In this document: positions 1-8,259 of the stretch, in pieces | Layout: the number at the start of each line of letters is the position of its first letter | Position numbering within the stretch: position 1 is the first letter of the stretch | NCBI GenBank assembly: GCA_937146645.1 | Contig: CAKZRQ010000013.1 | Location: forward strand, 371,440 to 435,439 | Direction: 5' to 3' | Length of the DNA: 64,000 nucleotides | Origin: an uncultured Cyclobacteriaceae bacterium | Lineage (GTDB): Bacteria; Bacteroidota; Bacteroidia; Cytophagales; Cyclobacteriaceae | Made by a program: the position numbers and the translations under genes | The notes under the pieces: generated by a model | Databases searched by the model: none | Seen by the model: only the letters and a program-made list of their open reading frames with translations | What the model was told of the DNA's origin: nothing

Positions 1-20
1 TTATTTCAAATTTTCGAATC

Positions 21-1223
21 TTATCTCTTCTCATTTGCGATGGAGTTCTTGTAACCGAAGCTGTATTTGGCGGAGAACTGAAGTCGATTGAAACTTCCTG
101 ATGTCATCCCATCTGCCAGGCCTCTGTAGCCATGAATGAATTCCACACCAAATAAGAGTTCTGGAGCTGGGGAGTACTTTAGATTGCCGGAGAAACTATA
201 TGCAGTCTCGTTGGCTTCCATGCTCACCAAGTCCATATCGTTCATGGCTTGGTATGCCGAAACATTAAAACTAGAAGACCACTTTTCGGGCTTCCAGTAG
301 TGGTTATAAGCCACATAACCATTTATTGATCCAATACCGTGAATATTTCTATCCTGATCAACTACCCCGGCTGAAGTAAAACCCAGGGCTGTATATCTTC
401 CCAAACCAGTTCCATATGTTCCCATAAATCGGATATCAGAACCCTTACTTCCTACTGAAAATTTTCCTCCACTGGTAATTCCAAATGCGTATTTGGTCTT
501 CGTTTCCTGTGTATTGGTGGTTTTGCCATTTAGTGCCCTATTCAGCACCGCCACGCCGATAAACCCTTTTTCAAAAGTGAAATTTCTCCTGATGATTAGG
601 TCGGGTAGGATCTCTTTTTCAGACTCTACGATGCCGGGATCCTGAAATCCCATCAAGGTGGTCTCTGGATTTTCCAGCGAGAATTGCCAGTTATTTTGCG
701 TGAATCTAATCTGAGGCTGTCGATTGAAAACCAGGCCTTCAGCTGCTCCCGCAAAATCCAAATCATCCGGTACGACCACAATCATAAATGTGGACCATGT
801 CTGACCAACAAGTAGTTTCCCCCACTCGAAATAGAAGTGCCTCATTCTGGGTGCAAAAGAGTTACTGACCCTTTCATTACCCTGAGCAGAAAGAAGAAAA
901 TCTAATTCAATAAATCCGTGAATACTCTGCCCAAGGAGCTCAGTATTTACATCGAAATTGAATCTGGATTCCTTTACATGGAAATCCAGATTGTAATTGT
1001 TCTCCGAATCACCAACTGGAATTTGAGCAGGAAAGTGAATATCCTTCATCGGGCTGGTAGAACTGACCTGACCGTTATTATACCAAGTATTGATAAAGTC
1101 GGCTTTGATATATCCTCCAAACTTGAAGGTGGTCCTATTCTCAGTGGTCTGCTCTTCTTGAGCAAAGCTGAGGCTTATCGATAGAATGAAAAGAAGTAGA
1201 GATGTGGTGTAGAGTTTCTTCAT
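21..1223 (-). CDS. DcaP-like outer-membrane porin
   Basis: A 400-residue beta-barrel protein, probably a trimeric outer-membrane channel of the DcaP-like family. After a signal peptide (MKKLYTTSLLLF... ending at SFAQ) come an acidic stretch and FKFGGYIKADF, then alternating aromatic/polar strands typical of porins. The central block RHFYFEWGKLLVGQTWSTF followed by a QPQIRFTQ segment is characteristic of DcaP-type porins; the chain ends in aromatic strands and a short basic tail. The start at 1223 is chosen because the open frame upstream encodes 29 non-signal residues overlapping the previous gene, whereas Met at 1223 begins a clean signal peptide 8 bases after the upstream stop. It is the last visible gene of the operon that starts at 8107. 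Substrate unknown; characterised DcaP members pass small anions or dicarboxylates, which is not evidence for this one. Confidence 0.75.
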   Translation of the reverse strand: MKKLYTTSLLLFILSISLSFAQEEQTTENRTTFKFGGYIKADFINTWYNNGQVSSTSPMKDIHFPAQIPVGDSENNYNLDFHVKESRFNFDVNTELLGQSIHGFIELDFLLSAQGNERVSNSFAPRMRHFYFEWGKLLVGQTWSTFMIVVVPDDLDFAGAAEGLVFNRQPQIRFTQNNWQFSLENPETTLMGFQDPGIVESEKEILPDLIIRRNFTFEKGFIGVAVLNRALNGKTTNTQETKTKYAFGITSGGKFSVGSKGSDIRFMGTYGTGLGRYTALGFTSAGVVDQDRNIHGIGSINGYVAYNHYWKPEKWSSSFNVSAYQAMNDMDLVSMEANETAYSFSGNLKYSPAPELLFGVEFIHGYRGLADGMTSGSFNRLQFSAKYSFGYKNSIANEKR

Positions 1224-1231
1224 TCTATCTG

Positions 1232-2566
1232 TTAAAAGGTTACTCTTCCTCTCACTCCTAAGTAAGTCAGGGAATTCACATTGGGGTTTAGGGTTGGGTT
1301 GATGATCCACTGGAAGTCAGGTGTTATAGCCAAATGTTCAGTCAAATGGAATCGATAGTAAACTTCTACCGTCATTTGGTTTTCACTGTCAGGGATATTG
1401 GTTTCTGCCCAAGAAAAAGAGGTTCCTAATAGGTCATGAGACTTAAAGACAAAGCCGTGACCGATTTGTACGTCCTTCTTGTAGAAGGCATTCTCACCAT
1501 TTCCCTCAGAGAAGGCGAAACGAACGTAGGGAGCAAATTTCTCTTTGAAGAACCAATGGGAAGTAAAGGCTATTCCATTACTGCTGGCTATATCATTGCC
1601 ACCTCTGGTATATGCATCGGTACTCCAATAGGTCAGACTGATTTTCTTAAAATAACGCTCTGCCATACTTGGAACCCAGCCTACTTCTGCGGCCTTGAAG
1701 AATTTCCCTTCAAAAAACTGATCTCCAAAATCAAGGAAATTATTCTGTGCAAAGTCATCTCCATAAGCATCAGCAAGAGCACCCATGAAATACCAGTTGT
1801 CATTAAATCGGAAACTTCCAACTATTCCTACTCCTTGATTTGGCCAATTAATGGTCCCGGAGAGAGATGAACCATACCCGAGGAAACTTGTCCATGGGAC
1901 AACCAGACCATGGAAATTGAAGTAGTTAGTCATATCTACCTTTCCTAGTACAAACTGAAGCCTGCTGTCAAAGAAGTTTTGCTGCCAATTTAGCTCTAGA
2001 AGCCTTGAGGAATAATTATTAAATCCGGTTGCAGGTAGGCCATAGTACCCTGACTCAAAAATTCCATGGAACATGGAGTTAGTCAGATTTCCATAGGCAT
2101 GGCGGTTATTCATTTTAGCGAATAAGGTGCCTGTGTTCTTGCCTTTTTTTCTATTCACTAGGGTCCAACCTAATTGTATGTCCAGAATTCCAGAACCGGT
2201 ATTCGGATTATTGACTTCGCTATCAATAACCTCTGATGAGGACATGTAGACCGATGTATAGTTGATCCCAATTTGAAGCCCGGTATTTTCTTTCAATCGT
2301 GCTTTCCATGCATACCAGCCTTTGGTAACCCTAATTGGAACCCTGAAATAAGACTCTTTCTTCTGGTTATCTGCCTTAAGTTGGGCCCCAATTGCCTTTG
2401 GCCCTCCCAGAGCATCCTGATTGGTGTAATTGGATTCAGTGCTATCTGATTTTACACCAAAACCTGATTCGCTCTGCGCATAACTATCAAATGAGCTAGC
2501 ACTCATGGCAAATACCAGGAGGGAAATGAAAAGAATTTCTGGATATTTATTTCCAGACTTCACCAT
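1232..2566 (-). CDS. OprB-family carbohydrate-selective porin
   Basis: 444 residues with an N-terminal signal peptide (hydrophobic to SYAQ, about residue 31) and a porin barrel ending in the C-terminal strand [10 protein letters not shown], as expected for an outer-membrane barrel. Segments such as [40 protein letters not shown] and the end [15 protein letters not shown] are typical of the OprB/carbohydrate-porin family. The family lets sugars and small solutes cross the outer membrane. Its first codons overlap the end of the M19-like gene by 20 bases, and the DcaP-like porin follows after 8 bases, so the three are very likely co-transcribed. Two classical porins next to each other are unusual for Bacteroidota, where SusCD systems dominate uptake. 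Confidence 0.8.
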   Translation of the reverse strand: MVKSGNKYPEILFISLLVFAMSASSFDSYAQSESGFGVKSDSTESNYTNQDALGGPKAIGAQLKADNQKKESYFRVPIRVTKGWYAWKARLKENTGLQIGINYTSVYMSSSEVIDSEVNNPNTGSGILDIQLGWTLVNRKKGKNTGTLFAKMNNRHAYGNLTNSMFHGIFESGYYGLPATGFNNYSSRLLELNWQQNFFDSRLQFVLGKVDMTNYFNFHGLVVPWTSFLGYGSSLSGTINWPNQGVGIVGSFRFNDNWYFMGALADAYGDDFAQNNFLDFGDQFFEGKFFKAAEVGWVPSMAERYFKKISLTYWSTDAYTRGGNDIASSNGIAFTSHWFFKEKFAPYVRFAFSEGNGENAFYKKDVQIGHGFVFKSHDLLGTSFSWAETNIPDSENQMTVEVYYRFHLTEHLAITPDFQWIINPTLNPNVNSLTYLGVRGRVTF

Positions 2567-3878
2567 AAACGCGCATTACATTTCCCCCATACACTTTTCT
2601 TATATCCTCAACCGTATAGCCTCTTTTCCATAGTTCATCGGTAACCGCGGGGAGGATTTTTGCAAGTTCTCCGCAACCAGTTGCTCCTTTGTCGAAAGCA
2701 TTTACCATATAACCATCATCGTCATAGGCAGAGGCATTTTGCTTGACAAAATTCATAACAATGGACAGATCGAACATATCATCAGTGGCGATACCTACAT
2801 GATCGATTCCTACCAAATTTTTATAGTAGTCAATCATATCTGCGCATTGTTGGGGAGTGATATCCTCTGGCCAAATTCCATCCATCATCCATTCTGTAAA
2901 GGTTGGACTGATTACTCCTCCGGATTCTGCCGCAAGAATAGCTTGTTCGTCGGTGATATTTCGGTAGCAGCCTCTTTCGGTAGCATCAGGCAAATCCTTG
3001 TAAAGACCAATTGGAAGAGAATGGGTGTAAACAAAAGGTACCCCAGGATACCTCTTCAGCATATAATTTGAAATGTCCAGGGCAGTTGTTTCACCGGTAT
3101 GACTGAGGTCGACAATGATGCCTTGCTTCACCATCTCATCAATTACCTTTCTTCCCCAAACCGTTAAGCCTCGATCTTTTCCTTTGTATGCCTGGATGAC
3201 TCCATCACCTGTTCTATACGTGCCATTATAGACCAGCTGCATACTGCTTATACCCATACCTCGAAGGGCAGCTATTTTCTTCAGATCACCATTTAGAATT
3301 GATGTTGTCTGAGAATTCCATATTACTGCATATTTACCTTCCTCGTGGGCCTTTTTGATATCATCTACCTGATTTACAAAAATGAATTTTTCTGGTTCTT
3401 CCATCATGGTACTTCGCCAGATACTGTATTCATTAATATAATCCTCCCAAGTAAAATATGCAGCTGCTAAAGTGGCTGACACACCAGTTACTCCGACATC
3501 CATCGCCCGGTCTATGTAATCATGTAAATCTTCAGATTTAGTCCAACCCGTGCCGTAAGGAGAAGCGAAGAAATCAATGACAATATTGTCTCTTACAAAG
3601 TCTTTAGCTTTTTCTGAAGCTTCCCAGAATTTACCATCCTTACTTCTTTCGAAAAGAGATGGATGAGAGCTGAATGAATCCACTATTTCAATCTTTTTCT
3701 CGTGGACAGGATACTTTTCGCCTAGAACCTTGGTTTCAAGCAAAGGCGCACTACTTTCTAAACTTTTCTGTGCATAGGAATTAGAGGCAAAAATAAATGC
3801 AACCAAAAGGGTAAGGCTGACGAAGACGAAATTTTTATTGGGCTTTATCTTCTTGGCGTTTGTCATAAGGCTATTCAT
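2547..3878 (-). CDS. Peptidase M19 (membrane dipeptidase) family protein with altered metal site
   Basis: 443 residues, exported (hydrophobic segment residues 17-34 ending SYAQ), with a TIM-barrel of the renal/membrane dipeptidase family M19. Family landmarks seen: VDLSHTG with His260, the YTHS segment with His286, and GIATDDM near residue 366, which corresponds to the GIGSDFDG motif. The usual first metal motif DxHxD is replaced by VIDFFAS (residues 100-106), and the bridging Glu position falls in a WNSQTTS segment. The metal centre is therefore atypical and activity on dipeptides is uncertain. The gene lies 8 bases after the metallophosphoesterase gene and overlaps the OprB gene. Met5 is an alternative start. 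Family assignment is firm, enzymatic function is not. Confidence 0.8.
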   Translation of the reverse strand: MNSLMTNAKKIKPNKNFVFVSLTLLVAFIFASNSYAQKSLESSAPLLETKVLGEKYPVHEKKIEIVDSFSSHPSLFERSKDGKFWEASEKAKDFVRDNIVIDFFASPYGTGWTKSEDLHDYIDRAMDVGVTGVSATLAAAYFTWEDYINEYSIWRSTMMEEPEKFIFVNQVDDIKKAHEEGKYAVIWNSQTTSILNGDLKKIAALRGMGISSMQLVYNGTYRTGDGVIQAYKGKDRGLTVWGRKVIDEMVKQGIIVDLSHTGETTALDISNYMLKRYPGVPFVYTHSLPIGLYKDLPDATERGCYRNITDEQAILAAESGGVISPTFTEWMMDGIWPEDITPQQCADMIDYYKNLVGIDHVGIATDDMFDLSIVMNFVKQNASAYDDDGYMVNAFDKGATGCGELAKILPAVTDELWKRGYTVEDIRKVYGGNVMRVYGEVWK

Positions 3879-3886
3879 ATCCTGGT

Positions 3887-4888
3887 TTATTTAGTTTCGA
3901 ATTTCAAGGAATCTCCCCCAGCTGGAATATTTCCGTACTTATCGAGTATTCCTTCCATTAATAAGTTAGCGATAGTGGCTCCGTATTCATCCACTGTAAT
4001 CCATAGAAAATGATCTACAGATCTCCCGATTGTGGTGTTTTGAGATCCCCCCGTGGTTCCCAGGTTGATGTAGTCCATTCCATTTCTTTCTCTATGCAAG
4101 AAATTGTGCGTATGCCCATGGAAGACGGTGTAGTTTCTTCCATCTAAAGCTGCTTCTATTGCTTTGAAATTTTTCTCCTCTGGATTACCCCAAACAGGCT
4201 TGTGAAACATCAGAAAAGTCCATTTTACTTCCGGGTTGTCATCAAGTGCCTTGATCATGTAATCCCGCTGTTCAGGACCAATATTTCCCCATTTTCTTTC
4301 AGGCAATCTTGCATAGGTACTTTTGGCGTAAGCCACAGGGCCCTCTTCGTCATAAATTCTGACGCCTTCATTGCGGATCGCTTCGATTTCATCATGCCTT
4401 TCTTTTCCATGATCTTCGGTGTCTAGAACCAGAAAAAGGGTGTTGTTATAAATGAAATGGTAATAGGGTCTTCCTAGCCTTTCTTTCCAAATACCCTGGG
4501 CAAAATTTCCCGTGAGATCATGATTTCCACCTGTGTAGAAGAGTGGGGCCTTTGCGTGATTTGCCCTCTCATCAAACCAATCCCATTGGGAATTCCATGA
4601 TATTGAATCAGCCGGACCTCCGTCGATCAAGTCACCAACATTTACTATGAATTCAGGTCGAAGTAAATTCATCTGCTCAACGGCTACCTCAAAAATACCA
4701 GGCCTTTCACCTCCTGTTAGATCACTATGAACAATAAATGAGAATTTTTCAGCCGAATTATCGAAAGAGGTTGCTGTCCGTGGTTCTCTTTCATTTTTAT
4801 GAGGATATTCGAATACAGAGCTTTCTCTCTTACAGGCCAAAAGAGAAAGTAGAATAAGGGGAAATATTTTTCTGAATAAAGACACCAA
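3887..4888 (-). CDS. Lipoprotein calcineurin-like metallophosphoesterase
   Basis: 333 residues. A short hydrophobic N-terminus ending LLSLLAC marks a lipoprotein, so the enzyme should sit in the periplasm or on the outer membrane. Metallophosphoesterase motifs appear in order: [10 protein letters not shown] (the usual DxH has Thr in place of His), [19 protein letters not shown] and FHGHTHN. The fold is that of calcineurin-like phosphatases and phosphodiesterases; substrate unknown. There is no ATG in frame: the frame is open back to a TAA inside the hairpin at 4893-4919, so the start must be TTG (4888) or the adjacent GTG (4885), immediately after that hairpin. It sits between the BNR protein and the M19-like gene in one operon. 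Confidence 0.8.
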   Translation of the reverse strand: MVSLFRKIFPLILLSLLACKRESSVFEYPHKNEREPRTATSFDNSAEKFSFIVHSDLTGGERPGIFEVAVEQMNLLRPEFIVNVGDLIDGGPADSISWNSQWDWFDERANHAKAPLFYTGGNHDLTGNFAQGIWKERLGRPYYHFIYNNTLFLVLDTEDHGKERHDEIEAIRNEGVRIYDEEGPVAYAKSTYARLPERKWGNIGPEQRDYMIKALDDNPEVKWTFLMFHKPVWGNPEEKNFKAIEAALDGRNYTVFHGHTHNFLHRERNGMDYINLGTTGGSQNTTIGRSVDHFLWITVDEYGATIANLLMEGILDKYGNIPAGGDSLKFETK

Positions 4889-4892
4889 AGAG

Positions 4893-4919
4893 CTAAGAGC
4901 AGCTAAAGGCTGCTCTTAG
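4893..4919 (-). terminator. Perfect 11-bp hairpin between BNR gene and metallophosphoesterase
   Basis: CTAAGAGCAGC and GCTGCTCTTAG pair perfectly around a 5-base loop. It lies 5 bases beyond the stop of the BNR gene and 4 bases before the TTG start of the next gene. On the minus strand it is followed only by CTCTTTGG, a poor U-tract, so it is as likely to be an attenuator, an mRNA-stability element or a translational control hairpin as a full terminator. Confidence 0.6.
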
Positions 4920-4924
4920 AAATT

Positions 4925-7900
4925 TTACTTCATTAATTTCTCAAGTTTTGCCAATTCTTCCGAAATGGATGAATTGTAATTCTCATCAGCACTTTTGGCT
5001 TCCTCGAGAATTACCTGAAACTCATTTTGCATACTCTGACTTACCGGGCCCTCGGAATGGTCAAGAATTCCACTCATAAAGGACATTTTGAACAGAATAG
5101 TCGCAGGTAAATTGATCACCTCCGCAAGGGTCCTGCCGGTAGATACATAGGCACCTTCATAAGCATTTACGATATCCGTAATCACCTTTATCTGTGCCTC
5201 TACTTTCTCAATTTTGTTGTCACTTGCTCCACTTGATTTATATTCTTCCAAGCTGGCTATAGCATCATCTCTTGTCTTCAAGGCTGCAATAACATTGTTA
5301 GTGGAAGCTTCCGCAGCATTATACATATCCATCCAGAAAGTAAATTTTTCATCTGCCTGAGCTTGTGAATACTTCTCTTTGGGGTTCATGTTCACGGCAA
5401 ATTGCTGTGTCTCAACAACACCGTCAACTGTCAACCTTGCGGAATAATTACCAGGAGGGACTATTGGAGTAATTGCTGTCGGCGGTCTTTTTGGCACTCC
5501 GATGACCCGATCAATTCTGGTGTCCCAAACAAACTTATTTAAGCCTGCATTAAAGTCATCGCCAGTACCCACGGTTAGACTCATTTGGTCTTTTGAGTAG
5601 GTTCGAATCACTTCACCTTCCGAATTTAAAATCTCTAATTGGATTTCATTGGGTTCCTGAGCCAAATGGAAATACATCACCACACCTAAAGACTTTGGAT
5701 CACCTGCATCAAGAAACTTTCTTTTTCTTTCTCCATTGATTGGCGTAAATCCAATTTCATAGAAGGTATGACCTGGTCTCATATTTTGGACGAAGTAATT
5801 CTTTTTGTCGCCTGGGTCACCGCCTGGGAAATAATCCATCCACCAGTTGTAACCGAAACGGGTGTGATCAGAAATAGGGTAGAGGTGAGCAGTTTTATTT
5901 CCTTCTACCTTATCTTTTTCTCTCAAAGGAGTGATGTCATCCATAATCCAGAAGCCTCTACCATTGGTGGCAATGACTAAATCATTGTCCTTGATAACGG
6001 CATCGACTACTGGAACAGAAGGAAGGTTTGCTTTTAATTTATCCCAACTTTCTCCGTCATTCAGTGAATAATACATTCCTGTTTCAGTACCTACGAACAG
6101 CATGCCCTGTCTGACCTTGTCTTCTCGAATCGTTCGTGTAATCTGGTCCTGAGGAAAACTTCCCGATAGGTTGGTCCATGTTTGACCATAATCACTTGTC
6201 TTAAAAATGTATGGATTATAGTCATCATACGTATTGAAATTAGAGAAGACCACATAGGCCGTTGCTTCATCAAATGGCGAAGGCTCGATTTCATACACTT
6301 GAGAAAATTCTGGCAACCCAGCATCCACAATGGAAATGTCTTCCCAATTTCCGCCTCCATCTTTGGTTAGATAGATCTTTCCATCATCAGATCCAGACCA
6401 TATAACTCCCTCTTTTACAGGAGATTCTATAACTCTTTTTATTGTACTGTAAATTTCCTGACCGAAGTATTCTGAAAGCCATGGAGTACCTGTGATTTTC
6501 AGTCTTTCCTGAATATTATTGGTGAGGTCAGGGCTGATCACCTCCCAATTCATACCTTCATCGGTAGTTTTGAACATTACATTGCCTCCCAGGTATATGG
6601 TTTTAGAATCATGAGGAGAAATGAAATAGGGGGTATCCCAGTTGAACCTGTATTTTAGATCAGAGCCATTGAGCCCAAACAAGGGTACAGGATAAACTGA
6701 ACGAACCTCGTTCTGACCAGTCGCAATATTATTGACTGTAAATGGAGCCCCACTACCCATAGGCGCACCACCTGACATATTATATACAATATTTGGATCA
6801 TCAGGATTTGGGATCACACTACTGATTTCGCCATTCCCTATGATGGTTGTTTCGTATCCGGAGATCCCTCCCCATCTGGAAGCACTTGGAATCTTAAAGG
6901 CAAGAATATCCTGGCCACTGCCGTAGACATTGTATGGAAAGTCATTATCCACATTTACCCGGTAGAACTGAGAATTTTTTTGAGTGAAATTGGTAGACCA
7001 GGTCTTTCCTCCTGTTCTCGTCACCATAACCCCTCCATCGTGTAGAAGCATCATGCGATCTGGATCACTTGAGCAAATCCAGATGTCATGGAAATCGTCT
7101 TTGGTTCCTGGCTCTAATACCCAGTTCTTACCTCCATCCGTAGATTTGAAGGTTCTGTTATTTGGAGACCAAACTTCATTGGCATCATGTGGACTGGCAT
7201 AAATGTGACTGTAATAGAATGGCCGACCAATTATTTGGAAATAATCAGATACAAATTCCCAGTTTTCACCGAGATCATTTGATACATACAAACCAGGCTT
7301 GGTTTCAGAATCAATTAAGGCATAAACCTTTTTGGCATCTGCCGCTGACATAGTCAAACCACTTCGACCTCGCCCTCCTTCTGGCAGCCCATTGGCGTAT
7401 GTGAACTCAGTCCAGGTCTCTCCACCATCAACAGATTTCCATAGACCTGAATCCGGACCACCTGTCTTTGGGCCCCATGCTTTTCTTTCAAATTCCCAAA
7501 TGGAGGCCAAAAGCTCATCTGGGTTTGATGGATTCATTACCAAATCAATTGCTCCTGCTTTATCACTCTTGAAAAGGACTTGATCCCACGTTTCCCCGCC
7601 ATCAGTAGTTTTATACACGCCACGTTCTGGATTAGGACCAAATGCATGTCCGAAAGCTGCTACATAAACAATATCAGGATTGGCAGGGTGTATGCGAACC
7701 TGGGAGATATGGTGAGTTTCTTTGAGACCTACATTTGTCCAAGTTTCCCCACCATCAATTGATTTGTATACACCGTCTCCCCAGCTGACATTGTTTCTCA
7801 TTTGGGGTTCACCGGTTCCAACATACATTATGTCGGGGTTTGATAAGGATATCTCCATGGCCCCGATATTTCCTGAGCCAAATTGATCATCTCCAACCGG

Positions 7901-8107
7901 CATCCAATACTGACCTGCATCTTCTGTTTTCCAAAGACCATTGCTGGCACCGTGATAAAATGTGTTAGGATCACTTGGATGTCCGATTCCAACTGACCCT
8001 CTCGATCCTACCATTGGACCGATAAAGCGCCATTGAAGTGCTGGAAATTCTTGGGCATGAACGGAGAGCACAAGAATGCATCCTAAAAAGAGGAAAAGTC
8101 TTTTCAT
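4925..8107 (-). CDS. Exported Asp-box (BNR/VPS10-like) beta-propeller protein
   Basis: 1060 residues after choosing Met at 8107, which begins the signal peptide MKRLFLFLGCILVLSVHAQ; the 14 codons upstream do not look like a leader. The first ~730 residues hold many Asp-box repeats, for example SIDGGETW, TTDGGETW, SVDGGETW, STDGGKNW and TKDGGGNW, as in BNR/sortilin-type propellers often annotated as glycosyl hydrolases. The C-terminal third has a Fn3-like stretch (NEIQLEILNSEGEVI) and a helical tail, giving the layout common to large secreted VPS10-domain proteins of Bacteroidota. No catalytic residues can be named, so enzyme activity should not be assumed. It is the first gene of the 8107-21 operon. 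Its role with two porins, a phosphoesterase and an M19 protein is unknown. Confidence 0.8.
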   Translation of the reverse strand: MKRLFLFLGCILVLSVHAQEFPALQWRFIGPMVGSRGSVGIGHPSDPNTFYHGASNGLWKTEDAGQYWMPVGDDQFGSGNIGAMEISLSNPDIMYVGTGEPQMRNNVSWGDGVYKSIDGGETWTNVGLKETHHISQVRIHPANPDIVYVAAFGHAFGPNPERGVYKTTDGGETWDQVLFKSDKAGAIDLVMNPSNPDELLASIWEFERKAWGPKTGGPDSGLWKSVDGGETWTEFTYANGLPEGGRGRSGLTMSAADAKKVYALIDSETKPGLYVSNDLGENWEFVSDYFQIIGRPFYYSHIYASPHDANEVWSPNNRTFKSTDGGKNWVLEPGTKDDFHDIWICSSDPDRMMLLHDGGVMVTRTGGKTWSTNFTQKNSQFYRVNVDNDFPYNVYGSGQDILAFKIPSASRWGGISGYETTIIGNGEISSVIPNPDDPNIVYNMSGGAPMGSGAPFTVNNIATGQNEVRSVYPVPLFGLNGSDLKYRFNWDTPYFISPHDSKTIYLGGNVMFKTTDEGMNWEVISPDLTNNIQERLKITGTPWLSEYFGQEIYSTIKRVIESPVKEGVIWSGSDDGKIYLTKDGGGNWEDISIVDAGLPEFSQVYEIEPSPFDEATAYVVFSNFNTYDDYNPYIFKTSDYGQTWTNLSGSFPQDQITRTIREDKVRQGMLFVGTETGMYYSLNDGESWDKLKANLPSVPVVDAVIKDNDLVIATNGRGFWIMDDITPLREKDKVEGNKTAHLYPISDHTRFGYNWWMDYFPGGDPGDKKNYFVQNMRPGHTFYEIGFTPINGERKRKFLDAGDPKSLGVVMYFHLAQEPNEIQLEILNSEGEVIRTYSKDQMSLTVGTGDDFNAGLNKFVWDTRIDRVIGVPKRPPTAITPIVPPGNYSARLTVDGVVETQQFAVNMNPKEKYSQAQADEKFTFWMDMYNAAEASTNNVIAALKTRDDAIASLEEYKSSGASDNKIEKVEAQIKVITDIVNAYEGAYVSTGRTLAEVINLPATILFKMSFMSGILDHSEGPVSQSMQNEFQVILEEAKSADENYNSSISEELAKLEKLMK

Positions 8108-8129
8108 AATTCGTGGTGTTTGTTGTCGT

Positions 8130-8163
8130 TTACATGCTACTAATGTCAAAAAATGGCATGTAA
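8130..8163. promoter_or_regulatory. 8-bp dyad TTACATGC-N18-GCATGTAA, candidate operator
   Basis: A perfect inverted repeat 22 bases upstream of the BNR gene start, in the 152-base gap below the MalT-like regulator gene. Its symmetry and place fit an operator for the porin operon; no proof of the binding protein. No exact Bacteroidota promoter (TTG with TAnnTTTG) could be placed beside it. Confidence 0.4.
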
Positions 8164-8259
8164 GCGGTGATAATTTACTTTTAGTGGGTTTAAGTTAGCT
8201 TTACTCGCTTTGAACCACAAGTCCCAAAAGTCCCGAAAAAATGAAAATCTGTGGATAGC

